From Sodiomyces alkalinus F11 (taxonomy: Eukaryota > Ascomycota > Sordariomycetes > Glomerellales > Plectosphaerellaceae), in contig NW_021167083.1 in NCBI RefSeq assembly GCF_003711515.1, positions 2,243,048-2,307,047 on the forward strand: 64,000 nucleotides of DNA, read 5' to 3'. Positions 14,278 to 24,538 of this stretch are shown here, in pieces (position 1 is the first letter of the stretch; every line of letters begins with the position of its first letter). The notes below the pieces were generated by a model that saw only the letters and a list, made by a program, of their open reading frames with translations, ran no database searches and was not told the DNA's origin. The position numbers and the translations under genes were made by a program.

Positions 14278-14492
14278 TGTTACGGGTTGACCCCGATATA
14301 GAGGATCCGGCTATACTCCGGATCTTCCTGACTGCGCGCTTAGTCAACGGGCCCACATCGCCAAGTCATCGCTACCTTGTAGCCAGCCCAGCGCTGCAGA
14401 CTTTTCTCCTTTTTCCTTCTTCCTTCCTTAGTTCTAGATAATCTATTATTACGACCTCACTTAGTGCTACGACCTGTGACCAGTCGCTCACA
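14278..14492. mobile_element. Un-RIPed solo LTR (215 bp) inserted in the Copia RNase H region
   Basis: The insert begins TGTTACGGG and ends GCTCACA (TG...CA) and is flanked on both sides by AGTAT (14,273-14,277 and 14,493-14,497), a perfect 5-bp target-site duplication. The related Copia at about 40,095 lacks it at the same point. Unlike the surrounding Copia it is rich in CA and TG, so it arrived after the host element was mutated or escaped RIP because it is short. The parent element is not in the window. TGTTACGG-type ends are common in fungal Gypsy LTRs. Confidence 0.85.
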
Positions 14493-15129
14493 AGTATCGG
14501 GTATAAAAAGGGTATCTTTATATAACGGCTGTTACGTGGTATAGGAGTAGAAATTAATAATTCGCAATTAAGAATCTTATACAATAATAACTAAACGATT
14601 CGGTTAGTTACTTAAGAGATTAGCACGTTAATAATACTCTTCGTCACGTCGATATCCACGGCTACTAGTTACGTTAAGTAAAGGAATAAGGGTAAATACT
14701 CGTAATATACGTTACGAGCGCGGAAATAGTGGTATAGTGGGTGAGTAATAATTTCCGTATATTTCAAAGATCCGGTGATTCGTTACTTTTGCAATATAAT
14801 ATGGGTTTTGCCCTAATAGAAAAGTCTTCCCTAAAAGGTTCGAAGCATTCTACTTTAGGTTATCCCGAAACCTTTGCTTACTCACTGTAGACGGGCTAAC
14901 GAAGGCGTTATGCGGCGATAAATGTAGGATATTCAGGTTATATATGGGCGTGGTAGATATACGGGGACGGTTATAGTACAAATAGCTAGAGGAAGTCCGG
15001 GTAGAATATTTAGAGGACCTAGAGAATAAATTTACGGGCGGCCATAGGGAAGAGATTAAATAGCTGTTATATCTGCCGGTTACGAATAGCTTTAATCGCC
15101 GAACTAATATTTAAGGCGATTAGGGAGAA

Positions 15130-15332
15130 TATCGAATAGACTATAGTCTTTTTGTTTACGTAATGGGTCGGATTACTAAGATTATAATCCGGGTGGACGC
15201 TTACAGAATCTGCACTACATAAAATACGATAGCAGCGGTTCCCTAATAGTCCGACACAGTTATAATTATATATAATTGCCTTAATCAATTTTGACCTATT
15301 TTATAACGGTTTTGACTACGCTTTATTTGATA
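15130..15332 (+). repeat. 3' LTR of Copia family B copy 1
   Basis: About 203 bp, collinear with the LTRs at 35,157-35,360 and 40,575-40,777. It begins TATC (RIPed TGTC) and ends TTTGATA (RIPed TCTGACA). The right flank is TTGGT; the left LTR is missing, so no duplication can be checked. Confidence 0.8.
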
Positions 15333-15410
15333 TTGGTTTATCCAGGCCCCGTAAGTATATATTGAACGTTGTTTCAGGGGTTAGATAGTATCTGCCCGGA
15401 GTCCTATATA
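15333..15410. other. Spacer between two LTRs
   Basis: A 78-bp remnant. Its first part (TTGGTTTATCCAGGCCC) recurs in reverse complement at about 24,140-24,160, so it belongs to some older repeated target. No gene is visible. Confidence 0.3.
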
Positions 15411-16000
15411 TACCGCACCTTAAATAGCACTTGTATAATAATTGTAGTGATAATTCTGATACAGCAGAAATCTCGTATATATATACTATACTAAGTTATA
15501 TCTGTATAAGTCTTCTATGCCCTTAATTTAGATGGTGAAGACTCTGCTATGGGTACTTCATTATTTATATCGTATCCGGTCTTTCTCGATATCCACTCTT
15601 ATTATATTCTATTAGCCGAGATCCGAAGCCCTTAGTCAGGTATAGTCCTATACCTATGCGATATATCCTTTTAGTTAAGATAGGTTCTTTTTGTTTAACT
15701 CACTAATTAAACGCTTCGGTTTAAACTAAACGCTCTTAACCTTTTCTATTACAAATATAATAGTCTTTTAAAAGTAGAAAAACGCTGTTATAAAAGTAAT
15801 CTAAATCTACCCCTTTTAAGTATTTAATCTAATTCTATTATAATAAGTTCCTCGCTTTCAATTAGCTTAATCGGCTTAATTGGATCTATATCTATTAGAA
15901 CTACTACACTCTCGGAGGCTGTTATTATGGTCGTAGCCGTAGCTTTAAGGCGGTTAATATCTTTATATAATTATTTTAACCATTTAATACGACCCTTTTA
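15411..16000 (-). mobile_element. Copia family A, 3' end only (LTR 15,411-15,663 plus RNase H tail)
   Basis: On the minus strand this is the counterpart of 22,880-23,841. The LTR starts TATCGCA (RIPed TGTCGCA) at 15,663 and ends TGCGGTA at 15,411, matching the 7-bp inverted ends TGTCGCA/TGCGACA of the family. The region 15,664-16,000 matches the C-terminal RNase H and untranslated tail of the other copy. In this copy the LTR's internal CA/TG microsatellite has been converted to TA repeats, whereas other copies keep it. The rest of the element is missing. Confidence 0.75.
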
Positions 16001-16579
16001 ATCCGTTAAATTAAGAAGACTAGGGAGCAATTCGCCTAAAGCCGTAAGGTCAGGGAATCCCAAATTTAGCCACTATAACTATAGCAATACACCGAAGACG
16101 GGTAAAGATCCCGACGCTATAACCCCTAGGAGACCGTTACGGAGATCCTCACGAATAGGGAGGTATTCGCCGCCCTTAACGATATAACGAGCTTCCTGGA
16201 CAGGATATGCCCCTTAGCTTCTAGAAGAATGCACTCTGACTAACCGCTTATGAGTGGCTAGGACTTAACTTAGGAGGGCAGAGTAACGAAGATAAGTATA
16301 AAGACCCCTAAGGGTATATAGCGCGATATAAGATTTCCTTAGTATTCGTTTATTCGTTTATTACTATTCACTACTTATATACTATCGTAGATAGTGGAGT
16401 ATTAGATTCCTCTATATTAGTAGAAAACGGTTATAAAGTTAAGCATATAATACTATATAGTCTAGATATATCTATATAGATTCTGTATTGCCCGATGCCC
16501 TATCAGGGGCGCGATCCCCAGTATTTACTAGGGATTACTAAGGCATTAAATAGATACACACACACATACACACAAAAAG
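16001..16579. other. Unassigned partly RIPed stretch ending in a CA microsatellite
   Basis: I do not recognise this stretch. It keeps moderate CA/TG in its first 300 bp. Two plus-strand frames are each open for long runs: one contains ELPGQDMPLSF and later GVLDSSILVENGYKV with five internal stops; the other contains EVFAALNDITSFLDRI. It ends in an ACACACACACATACACACA tract at about 16,554-16,575. It may be a fragment of an element or of a host gene duplicated and mutated. Confidence 0.3.
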
Positions 16580-17110
16580 GGAAAATAAGGAGGCCCTTAT
16601 TAGTTATTAATCTACTATTTTACGGTTATAGACGGAGCCTTACCCTATCTGCCTACTACCGGATATAGCAGGCCCCCACCCCTAAAGGAGGCAAGAGAGC
16701 CTGCCTTACCTTTGCTCTTTAGTAATTAAAAAGAAGGGATAATAAGAGCGAAATCCCGGGATATAAGGAGACCGAGTATAGATTACCGCGGCTACCGCGT
16801 GGCGGAGACGCCGTGGCACCTCTACGGCCGCTACTCCCTCGCCGGGATTAGTCTAGGCCAACCCGAACCATAGCTAACTACCCTTCCCGTTAACTACTAG
16901 CCTAGAGGTATAATCCAGATATGTAGAAGGGATGAACCGGGGCTATATCGGCTCCGTAGTGCTATTACTCTACCTAAGGACGAGTATAGAGGTTTTCTCT
17001 AGGACCCCGGGTTTTCCCCTTTATAGCTACCAGAGAAGGACTCTATAGCGTAAAAAGGCTTCTTAGATTTAATAGGAGAACAGAGTATAATTAATAATAA
17101 TAATAATAAC
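16580..17110 (+). mobile_element. LINE 3'-terminal fragment with (TAA)n tail
   Basis: About 530 bp matching, in reverse complement, the 3' end of the long LINE at 41.5-42.1 kb and, directly, the fragment at 52.66-53.05 kb. Shared blocks include ACCGGATATAGCAGG, GTATAGAGGTTTTC and GTTTTCCCCTTTATAGC. It ends in AATAATAATAATAATAA at about 17,095, the same tail as the other copies. This is a typical 5'-truncated LINE insertion. Confidence 0.75.
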
Positions 17111-20100
17111 GGATTAAGATTATCCCTATATTAATCGGTAACCTCTCTGCTAAAGGATATAGGCGTTACCTATAAGATCGCCGCGTATATTACGGGGAGA
17201 AGGATAACTATAATGCGTAGTAAAAGGAGCTTAAAAAGGCACGCTTCTTTATCTTAGGGATAATCTACACTATATTACGTAGCCTCATTATATAGCTATA
17301 TAGCGAGGCCGTAAATAACATATAGGCGTGAGTTACCCTCCTCTATAAGTAAGGAGGACTAACCACTACAAATCACTATAAGGATACCCTAATTCTATAT
17401 TAATAGTATACCTCCCCTATAAAGACGATATCTAAGAATATAGCCGTGTGGGTTATGAGCTGGAAAATACCAATAATACACTATAAATAGATAGGCGTTT
17501 TAGAACTAATAAGTGTAGAAAAGTAAGTTAAAGATACGTTAAAAGCTATTAGACGTATCGCCCCGGAATAGAGTAATAACTACTTAGTAAATAATTACGA
17601 TAAGATTCCGGTAAACGAACTAATGATTAAGAACTTTATAAGGGCTTTAAGGGCCGTCTTTAATAATATAAAAAGCCTCTAATATCCGCTATAAGGCCTA
17701 GAGTTAGGGGAGGCACTTTTAATACCCTCGAGTACCTCCCTAATACTAAGGATACTACTACTACTAATAAACATACTAATAAGAAGCGCTCTTATAATAA
17801 TATATTAGTAAAGGCTATCTCTTCTACGATAAGGAGGCCTTATAAGATCTGTAAGAACCCCTATTCCACCCCGCCTATTAATATATTGGGCTAGATATAC
17901 GACCTTATAGCTAGTGTAGTCGTGAAGATATTACGAAGATTATAGAGAAAAAGATATATAACTATAGTTTTAACAGCCGCGTAGAGAGTGCGATATAGAA
18001 AGGGCGGGGAGACCTTAGCACCTTAGGGTCCGCTACCGCGAGTAAGATAAAGAAGGTATCTCTCTAGTAAGATTAACTCTAATATACTACACGTATTATA
18101 CCTACAACGTAATAATATCGGCGGGTTCTCTAACCTAGCGGCCTAGTATAGCTAATTAAGGTAAATATTCTAGCCGTAATAATAATAGAAGAAGCACCTA
18201 TTAGCTTTAACTATACGAGGGTATCGAACTTTAACGTCTCCGCCAGGGGGCGGCTAGGATTCTATCCTACCGAAGACGTGCGCGAAGCGAGCCCTCTTAT
18301 AACGATATAATTAAGATTATAATAATTGTAAGGGGTATTCCTTTCTATTGATTAAGCTAAAGTACTGCCAAACTCCGCGATCCTAGACTTAGAAACGTTA
18401 ATCTAAATCTTTAACAATCAGGGCTGTTTTATAGCCGTTGGGCCGTTTAATAGCGCTGTATCTTTATCCTTCTAGGTAGGCACCCACGAGGCTCCTTCCT
18501 TGGGTACGGCGAGGTTAAGTTACGTTTATAGTCCTTATCCTGCACGAAGAGATTACTATACCTGCGCGATATCGTATAGTATAAAGAATTTATCACTAAT
18601 ATCGTCTCGGAACGCTAGCTACACCTATAAGGCTACCGCTAGGATACTCTAAATAATACTATCATTAGCTCTACTAATAACTGGTCTATCTATAGACTAC
18701 TAGATATTTATAGTTACTATATAATCGAGCGCGCGGTAGTAACCGCTACCGTGTTTACGGGTTTAGCTCTGCACCTATATAATAACTCGTAAGGAAGATT
18801 ATAACAACCATGGTAGCCGTATAAGACTATAGCATAATAGTAGCATAAACGCCTCGGCTATTATAGTATAAATACCCTTATAAGGCTTGTTAACGCTACT
18901 TAGGGGGTTAGGATTAAGAGACCGCGTATCGGTAAGTATAACGCGTATAGGTAATTATAAATACCTATGTATATTAGGCGAATACTATTACTTTACCTAT
19001 TAAAACCCAGTAAGGCCGTAGCTATGGATTTCCACAATCTCGAAAAGTCGGACGTCTTAGCAAGTAGCTTATATAAGTCTATTATATTCGTTATAGACGT
19101 TTTTATAAGTTATACATAGGATTGCTACCTTCAAAATAGACACTAACGCTCTATCCTCTATATATTAAAGGACGTTTTTACCCTGCTTAAGACCTAATTC
19201 GACGTTAAGCCACGTATCGTGCGGGCCGATTCCGAGATATTCTAGCATCTAGAAGCTCTTACTTTCCTTGCTACTAAGGGGATAGAAGGCTAGCTATCGG
19301 TATTATATTTATAATATTAAAACGGTGTTATAGAATGGATTAGTGGTATAAGTAAGAGAAGGGCGAGGGCTATAAAGATTAAAGCTAATCTGCCTATATT
19401 TATCTAGCCTAAGATCTTTAACATTGCTATTTACCTGTATAATAGAGCCCTATACTATATTAATAAGTGGGAAACGCCGTATAAAGGCCTACGCAGCCGT
19501 TAACCTAACTTTATATACCTGTATATATACGGCTATAAAGTCTTTATAAAGACGCGGGATATCTAAGCTAAAAGAAATCGTCTATAGAGACTAGAACCGA
19601 AGGCGTGGATTGGCTACTATATCAGATACTATTCCTTAAATAGTTTCCGTGTATAGCTACTACACCTAATGAATATTATTACTATAAGAGACGTTATCTT
19701 TAACGAAGATAAGACCTTGAATAGTAGAATGAAAACGCTATAAGCCCTGGCGTCGACCGAAGAAATTAGCGAACGCCTATAATATATCTATATTATCTAA
19801 TCCGATAATATAATAGTCTACGCGGGGCCTATATTAAGAGGTATAGCCGTAGATAGATTAGATCTCGAGTCGAAAGACTCTAACGCCACCGCTATAACTA
19901 CAGGTAAAGGCGAGGCCACCGCTATTACTACGAAAAAGGCCACTACTATTACTATAGACTATACTACTACTATTATTATAGATTATGCTACCGCTATTAT
20001 TAGGGGTAAAGGCGAGGCCACCGCTATTACTACGGAAGAGGCTACCGCTATTATTACGGGCGAGGCTCTACGGTTTACTACTACGAGGTTTAAGCCATTC

Positions 20101-21154
20101 TCTACGCCTCTAATATCCCCCGGCCAATCTTACGCGCGCGTTCCTTATAGCGTTAGCCGTGGTTCGGGGTACGGAAGAAGACAAAGACTAATAACGGGTA
20201 GCCGTAGATATCCCTAGAGAGTGCCCGTTAACTATACACCTATTACCTACGCGCCTATCTATCGCGAACCTCTACACGACTAAGAAGGTATAGAACGATA
20301 TTACTTAAAAGGCGTTCTTTAAAACTAAAAGAATATATAACCCTATATATATAAGGAAGTAAGCTATTAATAACGGCGATATTAGCGCCGTAAAGCCCTC
20401 TTTTTCTAATACCTCCTAGTCACTACCGCGTCTAACCCGCGATAATCTCTTACCTCCGCCGAATCACTACTACAATATACGCTTTTACCCGTTATAGAAG
20501 GGGTGGTTATAGGCCGAGGAGGAGTACCTTAAGAGGTACTAATAGATAGGCTACTAGAAGGAGGTAAGAAGTAATTAGGATAATAAGTAATAAGCCCTCG
20601 CCTATAGATAGGTATATACCTATAAGGTTTATAAGAAAGGAGTATTACTAGGTATAAAGCACGCCTATAGTTGAAGGGAATTAATAAAAATAGTTAAAGT
20701 CTAAAGATAACTACGCCGCTATATAGCCTCACGGTCCTTCTATATACTAATAGCTATCGCTGCCTAGTTTAACCTGGATATAAGGTAATTGGACGCCGTG
20801 AATTCGTTCGTTAATATAAGCCTTAAAGATAAAGTGTTTATAAAGATACCGTAAGGCTATAAGGTTCTAGGTAAGGTTCTATTATTATAGAAAGACCTTT
20901 TTAGCCTAAGGGTATTACTACTACTATCCTAGGAAGAAGTTAGCAGTACACTATAGAAGATAGAATTCACGGCTATCTCTAATAACTCTTATATTATAAT
21001 CCGCGATAGTTTAATCCTATTCATCTATATTAACGATATTAGACGTACCTATTATAGAGATCGTAAGACTAACGCCAACGACCTTAAGGCTACTCGTAAG
21101 CGAAGTTATAAGTTATCTAGAGGTAATAAGATCCGTTAGTTCCTAGGGATTAAG
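17111..21154 (+). mobile_element. Ty1/Copia retrotransposon family A, gag-pol relict, 5' LTR missing
   Basis: A plus-strand Copia polyprotein can be followed through RIP stops. A gag-like region lies at about 17,250-17,700 (ending near IRALRAVFNNIKSL). The integrase core is at about 19,020-19,800 (VRADSEIF, IAIYLYNRALYY, PKAWIGYYIRYYSLNSFRV). A low-complexity Thr/Ala-rich repeat follows at 19,890-20,070. RT is at about 20,750-21,150 (IPEGYKVLGKVLLL-type motif, then LILFIYINDI for the YVDD box). At 21,155 the frame is cut by a family-A LTR, before the end of RT. The gag and zinc-knuckle limits are approximate. Confidence 0.8.
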
Positions 21155-21391
21155 TATCACATAAGTACACGGACTACGATATAGTCCCGAGGAGATCTAT
21201 GCCTGACTAAGGGCTTCGGATCTCTGGGACCTCGGGTATCAGGATATAATAAGGGCGGATACCGGAAAAGACCGAATAGGATCCAAATAATATAGGACCT
21301 ATAATAAAGTCTTTACCACCTAAATTAAGACTATAAAAGACTTATATAAATATAACTTAATATAATACACACACACGAGATTTCTGCTCTA
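21155..21391 (+). repeat. Copia family A LTR, cut by a Gypsy LTR
   Basis: It starts TATCACA (RIPed TGTCGCA) and is collinear with the LTR at 23,567-23,841, including ACTAAGGGCTTCGGA and the ACACACACACGAG tract, up to CTGCTCTA. There the Gypsy LTR beginning TGATAACGG at 21,392 interrupts it. The last ~40 bp of the LTR are missing here. Confidence 0.75.
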
Positions 21392-22790
21392 TGATAACGG
21401 TTTATTAAAAGTTATTCACGTATTAAGGCCGAAAATATAGTTTATTCGAACTAAGAAAGGAAAAGAGGAAAGGAAAAGTCTGCGCGGTGCGTAGGCAGCT
21501 AAGGATAGATTAGGTTATACGGGCCTTGCTAGGAGGTCCGTGCTTTTTAGTCCCGGCTACTATCGGGGACTATTCCTTAGGCTATAGCCCGTAATATACC
21601 CCGCCTCCCGGGGATAGCGAGGTTACTATGTAGGGTACCTGTTGCACTCGGTATAGCAAAGGTCGTGGTCGTGAATAGTTATACGGTTATAACATCGCGT
21701 CGTCCTGGCCTCGCTCCGTGTAATCCAAAAATAGCCTCTTTTAATCAATTCTATTAAAGGCTTCTTTAAAGGGAGGCAATCTATAATAGCTAAGGTTCTT
21801 TTAAGTCTAAAAGAGTATAAAGGAGCCCTTATATAGCGATGCTATTATAGGCTCCTCGCCGGCATGCATGCCCGCTATAAATTATATGCCTACTCTATGT
21901 ATAACTAGGGGTTATTCCTTCCACCCTACTAACGTAGGAAGGGTAGTAAAATAAACCTCTTACCATTCCTTGTTTTTCCTATTTTCTTCCTCTTCTATAG
22001 CTTCCCTTTTTCCTAAAAAAAGAAATTGATTATCTTTTATATCGTAAGTAGCCCTAAGATATCTCGTAGGAGTAGTATACCCCTCGTCTACGGTTCGGTG
22101 CCGTAGCTAACCGTTAATAGATATCTAACTATAAGCCCCCTAGTAAGCGCCCTTATAAGAGTAGTAGCGATAATAACGTAAGTTTAGCCCGTGTTATTAT
22201 AGGTTACGAGGTCGGCCGTAACTAATAGTGAGTACGCTCCAACTCCCCCCTCCCCGGAAAAAGCGTCATACACCTAAAGACCCTTTAGGCCCTCGCCGCC
22301 TCGCCCCTTACTCGTAGTACGCTACCCGGTAATATAAATACGAATATACTATCGAGTATTATTACTTGTTAGGCCCCGGCGCCGCTTATACTAATACTAG
22401 ATACTACGAGTACTCCTACCATACCTATAAGTATACCGAGGTAAGTATATTAGTTAGGTGTATAGTTACCGTAATTAATAAGGAATATAACTCCCCCCTA
22501 CCGCTTATAATACTGCTAACACCCTATAGAATACTACTTATACTATAAATAAGGACTCTAATAACGAGGAGACAAGTTTTTATATACGTTTCGCGTAGTA
22601 GCTTTTATATGAATAATTCGTTTTTCTTCTATACAGAATCGCCGCTAGTTCTACGAGGCGTGTTGTCGTTTTTAGATCGCCCTGGATTAAGCTAAGTCCG
22701 GTAAGAATATCGCCGGTCCTTTATAGTCCCCCGTTCCGGTTATCGCCCCTACCTTTATTATCGCCCCTACTCCCGTTACCGCTCTACCGG
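21392..22790 (-). mobile_element. Gypsy family G1, 3' end only (LTR 21,392-21,596 plus post-pol region)
   Basis: Collinear with 28,531-29,990 of the full-length Gypsy. In element orientation (minus strand) it consists of the region downstream of integrase, a purine-rich tract next to the LTR, and the 3' LTR. The plus strand carries the second copy of the opposite-strand reading frame described separately. Homology stops near 22,790, where sequence leading to a Copia RNase H begins. Confidence 0.8.
22351..22790 (+). pseudogene. Opposite-strand multi-exon accessory ORF of Gypsy G1, copy 2 (truncated)
   Basis: Unknown product. The plus strand, antisense to gag-pol, reads LGPGAAYTNTRYYEYS and on to YHTYKYTE, ending at GAG. 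Then comes GTAAGT (22,441), a GCTAAC branch-like box, and TAG at 22,527-22,529: an 89-nt intron. A short exon (NTTYTINKDSNNEE) follows. A second acceptor, CTATACAG, ends at 22,636, and the next exon contains AKSGKNIAGPL followed by a Pro/Ala-rich stretch. The same frame, splice sites and intron length occur at 29,530-30,416. Stops are at codons that RIP would create from Gln. The copy is cut near 22,790. Confidence 0.5.
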
Positions 22791-22794
22791 TTCG

Positions 22795-23566
22795 GACCTG
22801 CCGTGACCACCACTTAATCCACGCCTGCTCCCTTTCTAACCCTCTCGCTACTACCTTTCGAAACCTCTTAACTATCTATCTAACAGGTAAGTAACCGATA
22901 GTTACGATATCGTTAATAGAGTCGGAACTACTCGCTCTTATAGAGGCGGCTAAGGAGACGTTATTTATTAGTCGGATATTAAGAGATTCACAGCTTCGGT
23001 TAGATTAATAATAACTATAGTTATATTACAATAATTAGCAGACTATTAACCTACTTAATAAGAAGGCATAACACCTGCAAATAAGGCTATGCCACGTCGA
23101 TATGTATAAGTAGTAGACGCGTTAATTGGTATAGTAAGGGCTTTTTAGCGTTATATACGTTAACACGAAGGATATAAGCGTAGATGGTTTAACGAAGGCG
23201 TTACCGAAGGCGGGGATTAAGCGATTATAATAATAGCTTAATTTAATAGATTAAAAGGATCGTATTAAGTTGTCGAAGTAATTTCACAAAGAGATTAAGC
23301 GTGCTAAATCCGTAGTAACGATAATAACAGCCCCCGAGGGCGTGGTAGATCCGATAGATATAGATCCGATTAAGCTAATTAGGAATAGGAACTGATTATA
23401 ATAAAGTTAAATTAAATAGTTAAACTGGGCGGATTTAGATCCCCTTTATAAGGACGTTTTCCCTTGATTGTTATTTTTACGATATAAAAGTCAAGAGTTT
23501 TTAGTTTGAACTAAAGCCTCTAATTAGTTAGTTAACCTTGGAAGACCCACCTTAACTAGGAGGGTA
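22795..23566 (+). mobile_element. Copia family A, RNase H end and 3' region
   Basis: The plus-strand frame from about 22,900 reads ESELLALIEAAKETLFISRI and later NLLNKKAQHLQ-like and DGLTKALPK-like segments, the characteristic C-terminus of Copia RNase H. It is followed by about 100 bp of untranslated sequence and a purine-rich CTAGGAGGG tract directly before the LTR. The 5' part is lost at the Gypsy junction near 22,795. Confidence 0.75.
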
Positions 23567-23841
23567 TATTGTATAGGCATAGGACTATAATATAGTCCTT
23601 AGGGGATCTATACCTGACTAAGGGCTTCGGACCTGAGGGACATCGGGTATTAGGATATAATAAGGGTGGATACCGGGAAAGACTAGATAGGATCCAAATA
23701 ATATAGTACCTATAGACAGAGTCTACACTACCTAGAGTTAAGAGATAAAAGACTCTTAGAGATATAACTTAATATAATACACACACACGAGATTTCTACT
23801 CTAGCAGGACTGCTATATAAAGTGCTGTTTGGCGTGCGATA
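23567..23841 (+). repeat. 3' LTR of Copia family A
   Basis: 275 bp, from TATTGTATAGG (RIPed TGTCGCATAGG) to TGCGATA (RIPed TGCGACA). It holds an ACACACACACGAG tract near 23,785 that survived RIP. The right flank ATACG does not match the left flank of the LTR at 21,155 (TTAAG), so the two LTRs do not bound one clean insertion. Confidence 0.75.
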
Positions 23842-24536
23842 ATACGACACCTAAATAAAAATATACCTTATATCCGAGATAGAGTTATTAATTATATTAT
23901 TAAAAAACTACTAAGAAGCCTATGTAGGATATGGTTCTTTGTACGCTGAGAACTTGGACCTTCTTAGAGCTTTATACATAGAAAAGTAATAAAAGTTATA
24001 TAATTAGTCTAGAATAAGATAATAGGTCTACTACGTATAATTATATATATAATTGCCCTTATAATTATAGAAGTATTTATATTACATCGTCTAATTACTA
24101 TCTAATCTGTGAAAAAACGTATAATTTATACTTGCAGGGCCTGGATAAACCAATAGTATCATGACAATGAGTACAACTAGATACATTAAAAAGTAGGGAC
24201 TTTCTATACAAAATACAGAGGTTTAGATATACTAAAACAGGGGGACTTCGTACTCTCTTAAACCGCCTTATAGCTCCTTAACATATTAAATAGTAACTAA
24301 TAGCTCTACAAACTACCTCCTACGTAGCGCGTATATTTATACCTAGTAACTAAATCCTTTCTTATATAAAATAGCTATAGATAGGTTCTAGATTAATCTA
24401 AAGATATCTTATTATAGTATTGAAATTTGGTTTCGTATTATGGCTATTAGTGTAGGTACGTACCTCAACCTTTTTAAACCTCCTAAAAGGGTAGTTCACA
24501 AAGTACTACTTTGTACGGTTTTCCGGGGTTATATGG
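23842..24536. other. Spacer, moderately AT-rich, little or no RIP in its right half
   Basis: About 700 bp with no gene visible. From about 24,110 it keeps CA and TG (for example CTTGCAGGGCCTGGATAAACC, CATGACAATGAG) and is probably old host DNA into which the TIR element inserted. An imperfect palindrome, ACAAAGTACTACTTTGT, lies at about 24,499-24,515. Confidence 0.4.
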
Positions 24537-24538
24537 TA

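Larger units (their letters stand above)
11620..15332 (+). mobile_element. Ty1/Copia retrotransposon, family B copy 1, 5'-truncated and RIPed
   Basis: This copy aligns with the full-length Copia at 35,157-40,777 from its integrase onward and lacks about 2.4 kb (5' LTR, gag, protease). Integrase is readable at about 11,640-12,310 (IYVYNRTPRRQ, GYDSTNIFRIQ). RT follows at about 13,290-13,900 (IFIYPPPGFP, then FYVNDIVIT at about 13,610, the YVDD box with the first Asp changed to Asn). RNase H runs from about 13,930 and is split by a solo LTR at 14,278. The 3' LTR is 15,130-15,332. Stops are TAG/TAA at former Gln/Trp codons. The 5' junction near 11,620 abuts the LINE. Confidence 0.85.

Noticed and set aside
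21155..23841. A small complete Copia bounded by the two family-A LTRs
   Set aside because: The flanks differ (TTAAG versus ATACG) by changes RIP cannot make, and the interior contains a Gypsy 3' end; the two LTRs belong to different events or a rearranged locus.
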